Made by a program: the position numbers and the translations under genes. This document shows, piece by piece, positions 53,896-63,119 of a DNA stretch of 64,000 bases. This DNA is from Bifidobacterium asteroides (GTDB taxonomy: Bacteria; Actinomycetota; Actinomycetes; Actinomycetales; Bifidobacteriaceae). The notes beneath the pieces are model-generated. The model worked only from the letters and a program-made list of their open reading frames with translations, ran no database searches and had not been told where the DNA came from. The first letter of the stretch is position 1. The number at the start of each line of letters is the position of its first letter. Location of the stretch: assembly GCF_003202695.1 (NCBI RefSeq), contig NZ_QGLL01000006.1, positions 124,001-188,000 on the forward strand, written 5' to 3'.

Positions 53896-55314
53896 ATGGA
53901 AGCAGGCGAAGACATGAGCGTCACCGCTCAGCATAAGGACAGCAGGGGCGTCTACTATGTGCGGACTCTGGGCTGTCAGATGAACGAGCACGATTCCGAA
54001 CGGATTGCCGGGGTGCTCCGTGCCCAAGGCTATCAGCAGGCCACGCCCGAGCAGGTTCGTGCGCGCGAGGTCGACGTGATGGTGCTCAACACCTGCGCTG
54101 TACGCGACAACGCCACCAAACGCATGTATGGGACCATCGGGCGCTGGCATAGGTTTAAGCAGCACAAGCCTGACACGCGCATCGCCGTAGGCGGCTGCAT
54201 GGCTCAGAAAGACCGAGAGCGGATCGTGCGAGCGGCGCCCTGGGTGGATGCAGTCTTTGGTACCAGGGACATTGGCTCGCTGCCCGGTCTGCTGGACAAG
54301 GTCCGCGAGGATGGACAGCCCCAGGTGGGGGTTTCGAAGGAGCTCCGGGATCTGCCCGGTCGGCTGCCAGCGGTCAGGGCCTCGCGCTCGCAGGCCTGGG
54401 TGTCCATTTCGGTCGGCTGCAACAACACCTGCACCTTCTGCATCGTGCCATCGGTGCGCGGGCGGGAGCGAGACCGATCCATGGACGACATCCTGCAGGA
54501 GGTTGAGGGCTGCGTGCGCTCCGGTGCCCGCCAGGTGACGCTGCTAGGGCAGAACGTCAACTCCTACGGCTGGGCCACGGGGGACCGCTACGCTTTTGCC
54601 CGACTCCTGCGCGCCTGCGGCCGGGTGCCTGGGCTGGAGCGGGTCCGCTTCACCTCGCCCCATCCTGCGGCCTTCACCGACGATGTGATTGCTGCCATGG
54701 CCGAGACGCCCACGGTCATGCACCAGCTGCACATGCCTCTGCAGTCTGGTTCCGACCGGATTCTGCGGGCCATGCGGCGCTCCTACCGGTCCCAGCGCTT
54801 TCTGGACATACTCGACAAAGTACGGGCTGCCATGCCCGATGCCCTGATCACCACCGATATTATCGTGGGGTTCCCCGGGGAGACCGAGGAGGATTTCCAG
54901 GCCACCATGGACGTAGTGCGCCGGGCGTGCTTCTCGTCGGCCTATATCTTCGAGTATTCGCCCCGTCCGGGCACTCCGGCCGCGCGCATGCCGCAGCTGC
55001 CCAAGGCCGTGGTCCAGGACAGGTTCGAGCGCCTGCAGGCCCTGCAGGAGTCCATCACCATGGATCACATGCAGGACTTCCTGGGCAGGCAGGTGGAGGT
55101 GCTGATCGGCGACGGGCACGGCCGACACGACGGCAGCACCCATCGGGTGACTGGCCATGAGCGCACCGGAGTGCTGGTCCATGTCGGTGCGCCCCATGGG
55201 ATGCCTGCGCCAAAGCCTGGGGACCTGGTCACCTGCACCGTCACTCAAGCCGGGCCCCACTATCTGATCGCTGACCCGGATCCCCAGGCGGGGCAGGTCT
55301 ATGACGTCCGCTGA
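53896..55314 (+). CDS. miaB: tRNA-2-methylthio-N6-dimethylallyladenosine synthase
   Basis: A 472-residue radical-SAM methylthiotransferase acting on A37 of tRNAs. The UPF0004 domain has cysteines in [25 protein letters not shown] and VGGCMAQKD. The radical-SAM cluster is [15 protein letters not shown] (CxxxCxxC), and a TRAM domain closes the protein. The open frame reaches further upstream, but the -10 position supports ATG 53896; 53914 is an alternative. It overlaps miaA, the enzyme acting before it on the same base, by 14 nt. Confidence 0.94.
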   Translation: MEAGEDMSVTAQHKDSRGVYYVRTLGCQMNEHDSERIAGVLRAQGYQQATPEQVRAREVDVMVLNTCAVRDNATKRMYGTIGRWHRFKQHKPDTRIAVGGCMAQKDRERIVRAAPWVDAVFGTRDIGSLPGLLDKVREDGQPQVGVSKELRDLPGRLPAVRASRSQAWVSISVGCNNTCTFCIVPSVRGRERDRSMDDILQEVEGCVRSGARQVTLLGQNVNSYGWATGDRYAFARLLRACGRVPGLERVRFTSPHPAAFTDDVIAAMAETPTVMHQLHMPLQSGSDRILRAMRRSYRSQRFLDILDKVRAAMPDALITTDIIVGFPGETEEDFQATMDVVRRACFSSAYIFEYSPRPGTPAARMPQLPKAVVQDRFERLQALQESITMDHMQDFLGRQVEVLIGDGHGRHDGSTHRVTGHERTGVLVHVGAPHGMPAPKPGDLVTCTVTQAGPHYLIADPDPQAGQVYDVR

Positions 55315-56329
55315 GCAGGAGCAGCCTGCCGGTCAGGGACCTCGCATCGTCTCCATCGTGGGCCCCACTGCCTCGGGCAAGACCGCCCTGGGAGTGGCTC
55401 TGGCGCAGGCTCTCCAGGCACGCGGGCAAAGAGCTCATATCATCAATGCCGATGCCTACCAGATGTACCGGGGGATGGATGTGGGGACAGCCAAGCCTTC
55501 GGTCCAGGAGCGGCAGGCGGTGGTCCACCACCTGATCGACATCATCGAGCCGGAGGAGGCCATGAGCGTGGCCCGCTTCCAGGCCATGGCCCGGTCCTTG
55601 ATAGCCGACCTGCGGGCGCAGAAGATTCGCCCCATTCTGGTCGGCGGCTCCGGGCTCTATACCCGGGCGGTCATCGATGATCTGTCCTTCCCTGGCACCG
55701 ATCCGGCGGTCAGGACCAGGCTGGAGGAGCGGGCTCAGGAGGAGGGCCCCGGGCTGCTCTTCCGCGAGCTGCAGGAGCGCGATCCGGAGGCTGCGGCCAG
55801 GATGGATCCTAGGAATGTGCGACGAACCGTGCGGGCTCTGGAGGTCATGGACATCACCGGACGGCCCTATTCGGCCAGTCTGCCCCGATACCGCTACCTG
55901 TTGCCCGCCCTGCAGCTGGGCCTGGATCTGCCTCGGGAGGAACTGGACAGCAGGATCGACCAGCGAACCCAGGCCATGCGCGACCAAGGACTGGTCGATG
56001 AGGTGAGAGGGCTGCGGAACCGTCTGGGGACCACGGCTGCCCGCGCCCTGGGATATCAGCAGATTCTTGACTATCTGGAAGGCCGCACCGACCTGGATTC
56101 AGCCTTCGAGCTGATAGCGCAGAAGACCATGCGTCTGGCCCGCAAGCAGATGGGCTGGTTCGGCCGGGATCCGCGCATCCACTGGCTGAATGCCCTGGCT
56201 CCGGACCTGGCTGAGCAGGCCCTGAGCCTGGTGGACCAGGCCGACCAAGGCCGCTTCGACCAGGCGGACGCTCAGGTCGACCAGACGGACCAGGGGAGGG
56301 TGACCAGACACCATCTGGGTGCCCTTTGA
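55301..56329 (+). CDS. miaA: tRNA dimethylallyltransferase
   Basis: A 342-residue enzyme that prenylates A37 of tRNAs reading UNN codons. The P-loop [16 protein letters not shown] is near residue 16, followed by [25 protein letters not shown], and [10 protein letters not shown]. The C-terminal domain has [17 protein letters not shown] and [13 protein letters not shown]. It overlaps miaB by 14 nt. The last 40 residues are a Gln/Asp-rich tail with repeats of ADQ/VDQ that is not conserved and that carries part of the merR promoter. Confidence 0.95.
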   Translation: MTSAEQEQPAGQGPRIVSIVGPTASGKTALGVALAQALQARGQRAHIINADAYQMYRGMDVGTAKPSVQERQAVVHHLIDIIEPEEAMSVARFQAMARSLIADLRAQKIRPILVGGSGLYTRAVIDDLSFPGTDPAVRTRLEERAQEEGPGLLFRELQERDPEAAARMDPRNVRRTVRALEVMDITGRPYSASLPRYRYLLPALQLGLDLPREELDSRIDQRTQAMRDQGLVDEVRGLRNRLGTTAARALGYQQILDYLEGRTDLDSAFELIAQKTMRLARKQMGWFGRDPRIHWLNALAPDLAEQALSLVDQADQGRFDQADAQVDQTDQGRVTRHHLGAL

Positions 56330-56355
56330 CTTCAAGTACTTGAAGTTCCTAAGCT
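56326..56355 (+). promoter_or_regulatory. merR promoter with a 16-bp palindromic operator
   Basis: TTGACT (56326-56331) is the -35. A perfect 16-bp palindrome CTTCAAGTACTTGAAG (56330-56345) fills most of the spacer, and TAAGCT (56350-56355) is the best -10, 18 bp after the -35. A dyad inside a lengthened spacer is the hallmark of MerR-type activators. The transcript would begin at about the ATG at 56364. Confidence 0.75.
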
Positions 56356-56363
56356 GGACGGGT

Positions 56364-56870
56364 ATGACCACTATCACGCAGCCCCAGGCTGAAACCCAGA
56401 CCGCCCAGGAATCCGGACCCTGGTACAGCATTCGCCAAGCCTCGCTCATGTCCGGGATGCCGGAGACCACCCTGCGCTACTACGAGACCATCGGCATCAT
56501 TCCGCCCATCACCAGGGATCCATCAAGCGGACATCGTTGCTACAGCCAGGAGGATCTGGACCTGCTGGAGACCATCTCCTGCCTGAGCGCCACGGGCATG
56601 TCCCTGGAGCACATGCGAGAGTACCTGGGCAACCGGGCGGGAGGAGCCGAGGCTGCTGGACGGCAGATCGATCTCCTGAACGAGCAAGGACGGCGGTTGG
56701 ACCAGCGGATGGCCGATCTGCGTGCACGGAAGCGGTATGTAAGGCTCAAGATCGAATACTGGGGGCACATCCGGGACCACGATCAGACTGGGGCAACCCG
56801 CCTGATCAATCAAAGCGCCCAGATTATCGAGGCTGCCAAGCGCAGCGGCAACGAACGGCTCGCAGGCTGA
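56364..56870 (+). CDS. MerR family transcriptional regulator
   Basis: A 168-residue regulator. The winged-helix DNA-binding domain begins YSIRQASLMSGMPETTLRYYE near residue 24 and has GHRCYSQEDLDLLE. A coiled-coil dimer helix follows (AAGRQIDLLNEQGRRLDQRM). There are no metal-binding cysteines at the C-terminus; it matches the AdhR/stress group of MerR proteins. A palindrome in its own promoter suggests autoregulation. Its target beyond itself is unknown; a Fic gene is convergent, 31 nt away. Confidence 0.88.
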   Translation: MTTITQPQAETQTAQESGPWYSIRQASLMSGMPETTLRYYETIGIIPPITRDPSSGHRCYSQEDLDLLETISCLSATGMSLEHMREYLGNRAGGAEAAGRQIDLLNEQGRRLDQRMADLRARKRYVRLKIEYWGHIRDHDQTGATRLINQSAQIIEAAKRSGNERLAG

Positions 56871-56901
56871 GACTGCCGGAATTGCTGGGTGGCGTATCGA
56901 C

Positions 56902-57621
56902 TCAGTGGGCTGGACCCTGGTCCCATCCGGCGATCAGAAATATTCTGGTTGGGTTGACCGGGCGGACCATACCCGCGATCAGAGCTCGCAGCTCATCGGT
57001 ATTGCCCAGTAGCGCTCGGTGGATGGCTCGGCGGTGGGCACCCGGATCAGCCCGTCCCCAGTCCAGGTCCCAGCCTGCATCGTGGGACAGGCGCGACAGG
57101 AAAATGCGCAGGGTCATGTCGTCACAGTCGGCGAAGGGGTGCAGGTAGGAGAGCTCATCGTAGAAATGGGCCAGGCTATCCACGAAGACCGGGCGGTCCA
57201 GGCTAACCAGGTTGTGTTTGGCCGCCAGCTCTTGGCTAATGGCCGCAGCACCATGCTCCAGCATCGATGCCGGATATAGGCTGGCGCCGCCGTCCGGTTG
57301 AGTTCGGCGCAGCATTCGCCCTTCCGACAGGCTGGGCAGCAGTCGGCGGTGGATGGCTTTCAGCTCGTCAAGATCGCCCTCGGGCGCCCATGGCCGCTCG
57401 CAGACCAGGATGGTCCGCAGAAACAGGGCATCTGTATGGGCATTCCCATGACTGGTCTGGGCCTCTAAGTGTTGAGCCTGGTCAGACAGCTCCTCGGCTA
57501 CCGCTCTGCCCGCCACGAAGTCGTTCGCCGCTTCAAGAATCGAAGAACCGGGATGACAGTCATCCAGAAACAGGTTGCGCAGGGCGAAGGCCACGGCGCT
57601 CTGGCGTTCGGCTGGTGTCAC
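56902..57621 (-). CDS. Fic family protein with a degenerate active-site motif
   Basis: A 239-residue protein with the Fic-fold helices: LDELKAIHRRLLPSLSEGRMLR, a beta-hairpin-like SLYPASML segment, and the catalytic loop HPFADCDDMTLR at residues 161-172 (57106-57141). The canonical loop is HPFxxGNGRxxR; here the His and final Arg stay, but the Gly-Asn-Gly-Arg core reads Cys-Asp-Asp-Met. Normal AMP transfer therefore looks unlikely. No upstream ATG exists; the GTG at 57621 is chosen. A longer open frame upstream would cross the ftsK start. Divergent from ftsK and convergent with merR. Confidence 0.8.
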   Translation of the reverse strand: MTPAERQSAVAFALRNLFLDDCHPGSSILEAANDFVAGRAVAEELSDQAQHLEAQTSHGNAHTDALFLRTILVCERPWAPEGDLDELKAIHRRLLPSLSEGRMLRRTQPDGGASLYPASMLEHGAAAISQELAAKHNLVSLDRPVFVDSLAHFYDELSYLHPFADCDDMTLRIFLSRLSHDAGWDLDWGRADPGAHRRAIHRALLGNTDELRALIAGMVRPVNPTRIFLIAGWDQGPAH

Positions 57622-57721
57622 GTCAACGATGCTAGCCCTGGCAGCCCCCGTCTGAAAGTGTTGTGCATGCTGACCCTGCGAGCCCGATGCGGACCGGGGT
57701 TCTGGGTAGGCTGAAAGGGTT

Positions 57722-60448
57722 ATGACACGTAAGCAGCAAGCAGACGCACATCGTCGCGGCCGGACCGCATCCAAGGGCGGCCAGGACTCGGAACCTTTCT
57801 GGCACAAGGCCTTGCTGGCCTTGCCGCGGGGCTTGGGATCCCTGGTGCGTGGCGTGGCCGGCAAGAAGGGCGACGACTCCGCCTACCGCAAGGATGGGCT
57901 CTGCTTCGTTCTGGTCATCCTGGCCGTGCTCTTCTGTGCCAGCGAGTGGTTCCGAGTCGACGGCTTCCTGGGGCGTGGACTGCATGTCTTGGCTGCGGGC
58001 GTTCTGGGACGATGCAGCATCATCCTGCCGGTGGTCCTGCTTTTTGCAGCTTTCCGGCTGGTCTGCTACACCGGGCGCGAGGCGGGCAACCTGCCTGTGG
58101 TGGGCGGCCTCTTGGTGGTGCTCTGGTCGGTCTGTTCCATTCTGGACGTGCTTATGGCCTCGGACTATCGCGGCTTCGATATGACGGCCATTATTGATTC
58201 AGGCGGACTTCTTGGGTTCGCCTTGGGTTCGCCCCTGGCCTGGGGGCTGTCCAAGGTCTTTGCGGTCATCATCTTCGTCCTTGTGGCCATTTTCGGCCTC
58301 TTCATCACCTTTAGATTCCACATGAGCGACTTTGTGGCTTCGATGCAGGGCAAGAGGACTCATGCTTCCAGTTCGGCGCAGACTGCCCCCAACGAGGTCA
58401 GGCTGGGGGATGACACCCTGCCTCTGGCACCAGGCGTGCCCACCCATCAGGAGCCGGAGCAGGAGGAAGCTCAGAACTCCGGTAGGAGCGGGGTGGTCGG
58501 CTGGTTCAGTCGGTTGCTGCATGGCCGCATCGGCAAGGACACGGATACCCGCCTTGAGCGTTATGAGGCTGACGAGCCCTTTTCCCAGGCGGCTTCTCTG
58601 GAGGGAGCTGGCCAAGGTGATCAGTCGCAAGCGTCCACGCAGGCCTTGCCTGAGGTGGAGGCTCCGGCTACGGCAGCCCTCATGGATGCCAGAGAGCAGG
58701 AGCATCCCAGGGTTGACCCGGCCGCCTTGTCCGGAGTAGGGGCTTCGGATCCATGGGCCGCTGCCGCTGCTGCAGCCGACACCGTGCAGATGGAGGCCCA
58801 GCCCGCTCCTGGAGCAGGTGCCGCCGCCAATGGTCAGGCTGCAGATCAGACGACTGGAGCCCAGGGTGCCGGTGCGTCAGACTCCTCTGGTGACCGTCAG
58901 GTGGACGAGAGCCGTCCCTATGTGCTGCCCAGCACGGACCTGCTGGTCAAGGGCAAGCCCCACGCAGTCAGAACCTCGGCCAATGATGCGGTGATTAAAG
59001 CCCTGCAATCAACCTTCCAGCAGTTTGACGTGGATGCCAAGGTGGTGGGCTTCCTGCGCGGCCCCTCGGTCACCCAGTACGAGGTGGAGCTGGGGCCGGG
59101 AGTCAAGGTGGAGAAGGTCACCAACCTTCAGCGCAACATTGCCTACGCGGTGGCCAGTTCGGATGTGCGCATCCTTTCGCCCATCCCCGGCAAGTCGGCC
59201 ATCGGCATCGAAATCCCCAATGTGGACCGCGAGATTGTCCACCTGGGCGACGTGCTGCGCTCCGACAAGGCCAAGCAGGACGACAACCCCATGATGACCG
59301 CCGTGGGCAAGGACGTGGAAGGCCATTATGTGACCGCTGACCTGACCAAGATGCCCCACTTGTTGGTGGCAGGTGCTACGGGTTCGGGCAAGTCCAGCTT
59401 CATCAACTCCATGCTGGTCTCGCTGATCATGCGGGCCACCCCGGATCAGGTTCGTCTGATCATGGTGGATCCCAAGCGCGTGGAGCTGAGCGCCTACGCC
59501 GGCATTCCCCACCTGCTCACGCCCATCATCACCGAGCCCAAGAAGGCCGCCCAGGCCCTGGAGTGGGTGGTCAAGGAGATGGACGCCCGCTATGACGATC
59601 TGCAGTTCTTCGGATTTCGGCACATCAAGGACTTCAACAAGGCCGTGCTGGAGGGCAAGGTTCATGCTCCGGCCGGCTCCAATCGCAAGGTGGCCCCTTA
59701 CCCCTACCTGGTCGTGGTGGTCGACGAGATGGCCGATCTGATGATGGTGGCCAAGAACGATGTGGAGAGCTCCATCCAGCGGATCACCCAGCTGGCACGT
59801 GCCGCCGGCGTCCACCTGGTACTGGCCACCCAGAGGCCCTCGGTGGATGTGGTCACCGGTCTGATCAAGGCCAACATCCCATCCAGATTGGCATTCGCCA
59901 CATCGTCTTCCACTGATTCCAGGGTCATCCTGGATGCCACTGGCGCTGAGACCCTGATCGGTCAGGGCGATGCCCTCTTCCTGCCCATGGGTCAGGCCAA
60001 GCCCACCCGTGTCCAGGGGGCATGGGTTTCCGAGTCCGAGATCCGCAAGGCAGTGGATTATGTGCGCACCCAGCGCAAGCCACACTACCGTGAGGACATC
60101 GAGCAGATGGCTGACAAGGCCGACCATAAGAACGAGATCCAGGAGGAGATCGGCGACGACATGGACGAGCTGCTCCAGGCGGCCGAGCTGGTGGTGACCA
60201 CCCAGTTCGGATCCACCTCCATGCTCCAGCGCAAGCTGCGTGTGGGCTTCGCCAGGGCAGGAAGGCTGATGGACCTGCTGGAGTCGAGGGGAATCGTAGG
60301 GCCATCGGAGGGTTCCAAGGCCCGCGAGGTGCTCATTCAGCCGCCGCAGCTGCAGCAGGCTCTGGCCTTCATCCGCGGCGATGCCTCCTCCATGGACCCT
60401 GTCCCGGATCAGGGCTCAGCCTCCGCGGATGGGCAAGCGCAGGGCTGA
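57722..60448 (+). CDS. ftsK: DNA translocase FtsK/SpoIIIE
   Basis: A 908-residue septal DNA pump. The N-terminal 200 residues contain four hydrophobic helices, followed by a linker of about 200 residues rich in Ala/Gln/Pro. The motor has Walker [15 protein letters not shown] near residue 552 and Walker [14 protein letters not shown]. The C-terminal gamma winged helix ([18 protein letters not shown]) reads KOPS-like sites. It works with XerC and XerD, both in this window, to resolve dimers. AAAGGG precedes the ATG; divergent from the Fic gene. Confidence 0.96.
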   Translation: MTRKQQADAHRRGRTASKGGQDSEPFWHKALLALPRGLGSLVRGVAGKKGDDSAYRKDGLCFVLVILAVLFCASEWFRVDGFLGRGLHVLAAGVLGRCSIILPVVLLFAAFRLVCYTGREAGNLPVVGGLLVVLWSVCSILDVLMASDYRGFDMTAIIDSGGLLGFALGSPLAWGLSKVFAVIIFVLVAIFGLFITFRFHMSDFVASMQGKRTHASSSAQTAPNEVRLGDDTLPLAPGVPTHQEPEQEEAQNSGRSGVVGWFSRLLHGRIGKDTDTRLERYEADEPFSQAASLEGAGQGDQSQASTQALPEVEAPATAALMDAREQEHPRVDPAALSGVGASDPWAAAAAAADTVQMEAQPAPGAGAAANGQAADQTTGAQGAGASDSSGDRQVDESRPYVLPSTDLLVKGKPHAVRTSANDAVIKALQSTFQQFDVDAKVVGFLRGPSVTQYEVELGPGVKVEKVTNLQRNIAYAVASSDVRILSPIPGKSAIGIEIPNVDREIVHLGDVLRSDKAKQDDNPMMTAVGKDVEGHYVTADLTKMPHLLVAGATGSGKSSFINSMLVSLIMRATPDQVRLIMVDPKRVELSAYAGIPHLLTPIITEPKKAAQALEWVVKEMDARYDDLQFFGFRHIKDFNKAVLEGKVHAPAGSNRKVAPYPYLVVVVDEMADLMMVAKNDVESSIQRITQLARAAGVHLVLATQRPSVDVVTGLIKANIPSRLAFATSSSTDSRVILDATGAETLIGQGDALFLPMGQAKPTRVQGAWVSESEIRKAVDYVRTQRKPHYREDIEQMADKADHKNEIQEEIGDDMDELLQAAELVVTTQFGSTSMLQRKLRVGFARAGRLMDLLESRGIVGPSEGSKAREVLIQPPQLQQALAFIRGDASSMDPVPDQGSASADGQAQG

Positions 60449-60555
60449 ACATCGGTCCAAAAAGCTTGGCTTGGTCTACCGTTATGATGACATTGCCGCC
60501 CGGCATGTATTGTTGGACGGCCCGAGCGCACGAGAATCGCGTATAAGGAGTGGCA

Positions 60556-61161
60556 ATGCAGGAGCATGCCGAGTCAGAGACCGGTCGTGAGAGGCGCAGG
60601 CTTCTCGAAGGATGGAACTCACCCCCAAACCTGGTCACCTACACCCGTATCCTCCTGGTCCTGGTCTTTATCGCCTTGGATCTGATGGCCGGTCCCTGGG
60701 GCGAGCGCAGGCCTGGCATGCGGTGGACCGCCGCCGTGCTCTTCATCCTCGCCGCTTCGACCGACAAGCTGGACGGATGGCTGGCCCGCCGGTACAACCA
60801 AGTGACCGAGCTGGGCAAGCTCATGGACCCTATCGCCGACAAGCTGCTGATCTGCTCGGCACTCATTGTTGCATCCGTCTTCGGCGAGCTCTGGTGGTGG
60901 GTCACCCTGCTCTTCCTGGTGAGGGAACTGGGCATCACCCTGCTGCGGGTCCTGGTCATCAACAAGCAGGGACGGGTCATCGCGGCCTCCCGGGCTGGCA
61001 AGTACAAGACCCTGTTTGAGTGCATCGGCCTGGGCATGCTCATGGTGCCCCTGTCTCCGGTCTGGCCCTGGTACCTGGTGACCGCCCGCGTGGTCATACT
61101 GGTGGCCTTGGCCCTCTGCCTATACTCAGGTGCGGAATACCTGATAGGGATGCGGCAATGA
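60556..61161 (+). CDS. pgsA: CDP-diacylglycerol-glycerol-3-phosphate 3-phosphatidyltransferase
   Basis: A 201-residue membrane enzyme for phosphatidylglycerol synthesis. The CDP-alcohol phosphotransferase motif (D-x2-DG-x2-AR-x8-G-x3-D-x3-D) is seen as DKLDGWLARR followed by ELGKLMDPIADK. Several hydrophobic helices surround it. AAGGAG 5 nt before the ATG at 60556 decides the start. It overlaps cinA by ATGA, the conserved actinobacterial ftsK-pgsA-cinA-clgR-recA order. Confidence 0.94.
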   Translation: MQEHAESETGRERRRLLEGWNSPPNLVTYTRILLVLVFIALDLMAGPWGERRPGMRWTAAVLFILAASTDKLDGWLARRYNQVTELGKLMDPIADKLLICSALIVASVFGELWWWVTLLFLVRELGITLLRVLVINKQGRVIAASRAGKYKTLFECIGLGMLMVPLSPVWPWYLVTARVVILVALALCLYSGAEYLIGMRQ

Positions 61162-61727
61162 TCGGCAAAAGCGTGCAGGGCCGTTGCGACGACCTGGCTG
61201 GACGGATCATCGACACCTGCCGTGATTCGGGCCTGCTGCTGGCGGCCGCTGAATCGCTGACCGGAGGACTGCTGGCTGATGCCTTTGTCAGAGTTCCCGG
61301 CGCATCAGACGTCTTTCTCGGGTCGGCCGTCACTTACGACATAGCTGCCAAGGCCGCCATCCTCAAGGTGGATCAGGATCTGCTGGCCACTCAGGGCGCA
61401 GTCCATCCGCGGGTCGCCCAGGAGATGGCTGAAGGCACTGCCAGGCTCTACACCAGGCCGGGGCACGAGGATACGGTCATCGGCATGGCCACTACCGGTG
61501 TAGCCGGGCCAGGCCCGGACGGTGATGATCCGGCCGGACTGGTCTACATTGGTCTGGCTCTGCCCGTACGAGTGACAGGGAGACGCTCAGAGACCGGCCT
61601 CCAGGCTCATGCCTACCGTACCTATGCCTATGAGCTGCATCTGGACGGGGACCGCGAACAGGTGCGCCGGGGTACGGTCATGCGGATTCTCGACCAGTTG
61701 GATCGGGCTCTGTACTCGAGGGTCTGA
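61158..61727 (+). CDS. cinA: CinA-family nicotinamide-nucleotide amidohydrolase
   Basis: A 189-residue protein consisting of only the CinA C-terminal (PncC) domain. The catalytic-site motif AAESLTGGLLADAFVRVPGA (in part AAESLTGGLL) is near residue 30, with FLGSAVTYDIAAK and TTGVAGPGPDGDDPAGLVYIGLA. It hydrolyses nicotinamide mononucleotide in the family. It overlaps pgsA by ATGA, so the upstream extension of the frame is not used. Confidence 0.92.
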   Translation: MIGKSVQGRCDDLAGRIIDTCRDSGLLLAAAESLTGGLLADAFVRVPGASDVFLGSAVTYDIAAKAAILKVDQDLLATQGAVHPRVAQEMAEGTARLYTRPGHEDTVIGMATTGVAGPGPDGDDPAGLVYIGLALPVRVTGRRSETGLQAHAYRTYAYELHLDGDREQVRRGTVMRILDQLDRALYSRV

Positions 61728-61792
61728 CTGTAGCCTTGCAGACTGAGGCAAAGTGGCGGCTGTATATATTCTTGCCCCTTTTCTTTTATTTA

Positions 61793-61808
61793 TGTGATCT
61801 TGGTCACA
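61793..61808. promoter_or_regulatory. CRP/FNR-like dyad before clgR
   Basis: TGTGATCTTGGTCACA fits the TGTGA-N6-TCACA consensus of CRP/GlxR-type regulators with both half-sites perfect. It lies 66 nt after the cinA stop and 100 nt before the clgR start, in an AT-rich stretch that is the probable clgR promoter area. Confidence 0.55.
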
Positions 61809-61907
61809 AAATGGGTCTCTCGGGTTCCTCCCCTGGAATAATCCACCGGCTCGACTGTTGGTCACTGTGTAAATCGTTGAACAAGATATATGGCGAAAGG
61901 GGCTGCT

Positions 61908-62426
61908 ATGGCCAGCACCGAGACCGTGATGACTCGAACAAACGATATGTATGATGTCAAGCCGGCCGCACCCGGAGTGGAGCGCAATGCGCGGGTTCGT
62001 GATCTGACGCCTGCTCAGCGTCGCGCCGTCGTCTTCGCTCAGCAGCAGGTAATCCGGGCCAAGGCCGCTAAGAAGGCCAAGGAGGAGCGCCAGGCCAACC
62101 TGAACAAGATGTGGATGGAGGAAGACGGCGTGGAGTCCAGCCGTCAGCGTGCAGCATCCACCAGCGACGGCCGGGCCATCACCCATACTGTCTCCCTGCG
62201 TGAGGCCTTGGGCCACGTGCTGCGTGAGCTGAGGACCAATGATCATAAGACCTTGCGCGAGGTCAGTGAAAAGGCTGGTGTGTCCTTGGGCTATCTGTCC
62301 GAGGTGGAGCGTGGCCAGAAGGAAGCTAGCTCCGAACTGTTGAGCTCAATCGCCGACGCGTTGGGCCTGGGTGTGCCGCAGACTCTGCGGATGGTGGCCG
62401 ACTACCTGGAGTCGACTCAGGAGTAA
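61908..62426 (+). CDS. clgR: XRE-family regulator ClgR
   Basis: A 172-residue DNA-binding protein. The first 95 residues are basic, low-complexity and probably disordered. The helix-turn-helix is at the C-terminus: [31 protein letters not shown] (in part [16 protein letters not shown]), the ClgR signature. ClgR activates clp protease genes in bifidobacteria and other actinobacteria and is itself degraded by ClpCP. The start at 61908 is chosen for AAAGGGG; an ATG at 61890 has weaker support. A terminator follows. Confidence 0.9.
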   Translation: MASTETVMTRTNDMYDVKPAAPGVERNARVRDLTPAQRRAVVFAQQQVIRAKAAKKAKEERQANLNKMWMEEDGVESSRQRAASTSDGRAITHTVSLREALGHVLRELRTNDHKTLREVSEKAGVSLGYLSEVERGQKEASSELLSSIADALGLGVPQTLRMVADYLESTQE

Positions 62427-62466
62427 ATATAATCGGTCCAGCTGGTTGGCTCGGCGGACCATTCTG

Positions 62467-62500
62467 GAGGGCGTCCGGTTCCTAGGAACCAGGCGCCCTC
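62467..62500 (+). terminator. Terminator of clgR
   Basis: A 16-bp arm (62467-62482) pairs with 62485-62500 (GAGGGCG...GGTTCC against GGAACC...GCGCCCTC) around a 2-nt loop with one mismatch and one bulge. TTCT follows. A clear intrinsic terminator 40 nt after clgR. Confidence 0.75.
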
Positions 62501-62660
62501 TTCTGCTGACGGTCTGCTGCCAACGGTTTTTGTCGATTGGTCTCTGCCCATGGTTGTCGATTGGCGGTTGTCGGTTAATTCCATGAGTTGGTTGCTGTCG
62601 AATGGTTGCCGTTGCAGAAAGGTTGTGACAGGGTGGGTCTTGGACGAAAGGTGATGCCGA

Positions 62661-62894
62661 GTGCGTGAGCGGGAGTTCTGGCAGCTGCTGGAGGAGGTCT
62701 TCGGCCGGGTCTACGGACGCAGTCTGGCTCGCGACCAAAGGCTGACCGACTTGGATGATATGACCGTGGTGGAGGCCCTGGATGCGGGTGTGGAGCCACG
62801 CGTGGTCTGGAACGTGCTCTGCGATCAGATGGAGATTCCCGATTCCAGGCGTTGGGGGAGGGACCACAATGCGCCGCCCATGCCTGCAGCCTGA
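62661..62894 (+). CDS. DUF3046 family protein
   Basis: A 77-residue acidic helical protein of unknown function, found in actinobacteria upstream of recA. Recognisable blocks are REREFWQLLEEVFGRVYGRSLARDQ (in part) and the DALDAGVEP-like LDAGVEPRVVWNVLC. It starts with GTG, with AAAGG about 12 nt upstream. A single gene between the clgR terminator and the LexA-regulated recA promoter. Confidence 0.85.
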   Translation: MREREFWQLLEEVFGRVYGRSLARDQRLTDLDDMTVVEALDAGVEPRVVWNVLCDQMEIPDSRRWGRDHNAPPMPAA

Positions 62895-62941
62895 TGCATG
62901 TTGTATTCTCCGCGGATTTACCGCTCGTTTCAGGCAATTTT

Positions 62942-62971
62942 CGAACATTTGTTCGCATGGTCGGGTATACT
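62942..62971 (+). promoter_or_regulatory. LexA box and -10 of the recA promoter
   Basis: CGAACATTTGTTCG at 62942-62955 fits the Gram-positive/actinobacterial LexA consensus CGAAC-N4-GTTCG and is a perfect palindrome at its arms. TATACT at 62966-62971 is the -10; the box covers the -35 region, so LexA would block polymerase. The transcript would have a leader of about 140 nt before recA. Confidence 0.85.
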
Positions 62972-63119
62972 GATGCCCATGGTCCGGTGACCACCGACAC
63001 GTTCGACCACATTGGGCGCCGGGACCGCAGACGGGTTCCGACGACGATAGGCTGTCAATCGTGAGGTCGTCAATCAGGATGTCGGCATCGTGAGGTCGGT
63101 TACGAAGAAGGAGAGCCAT

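Noticed and set aside
57622-57864. 81-residue extension of the Fic frame
   Set aside because: It would overlap the ftsK start region antisense and has composition unlike a Fic domain; no ribosome binding site is visible.
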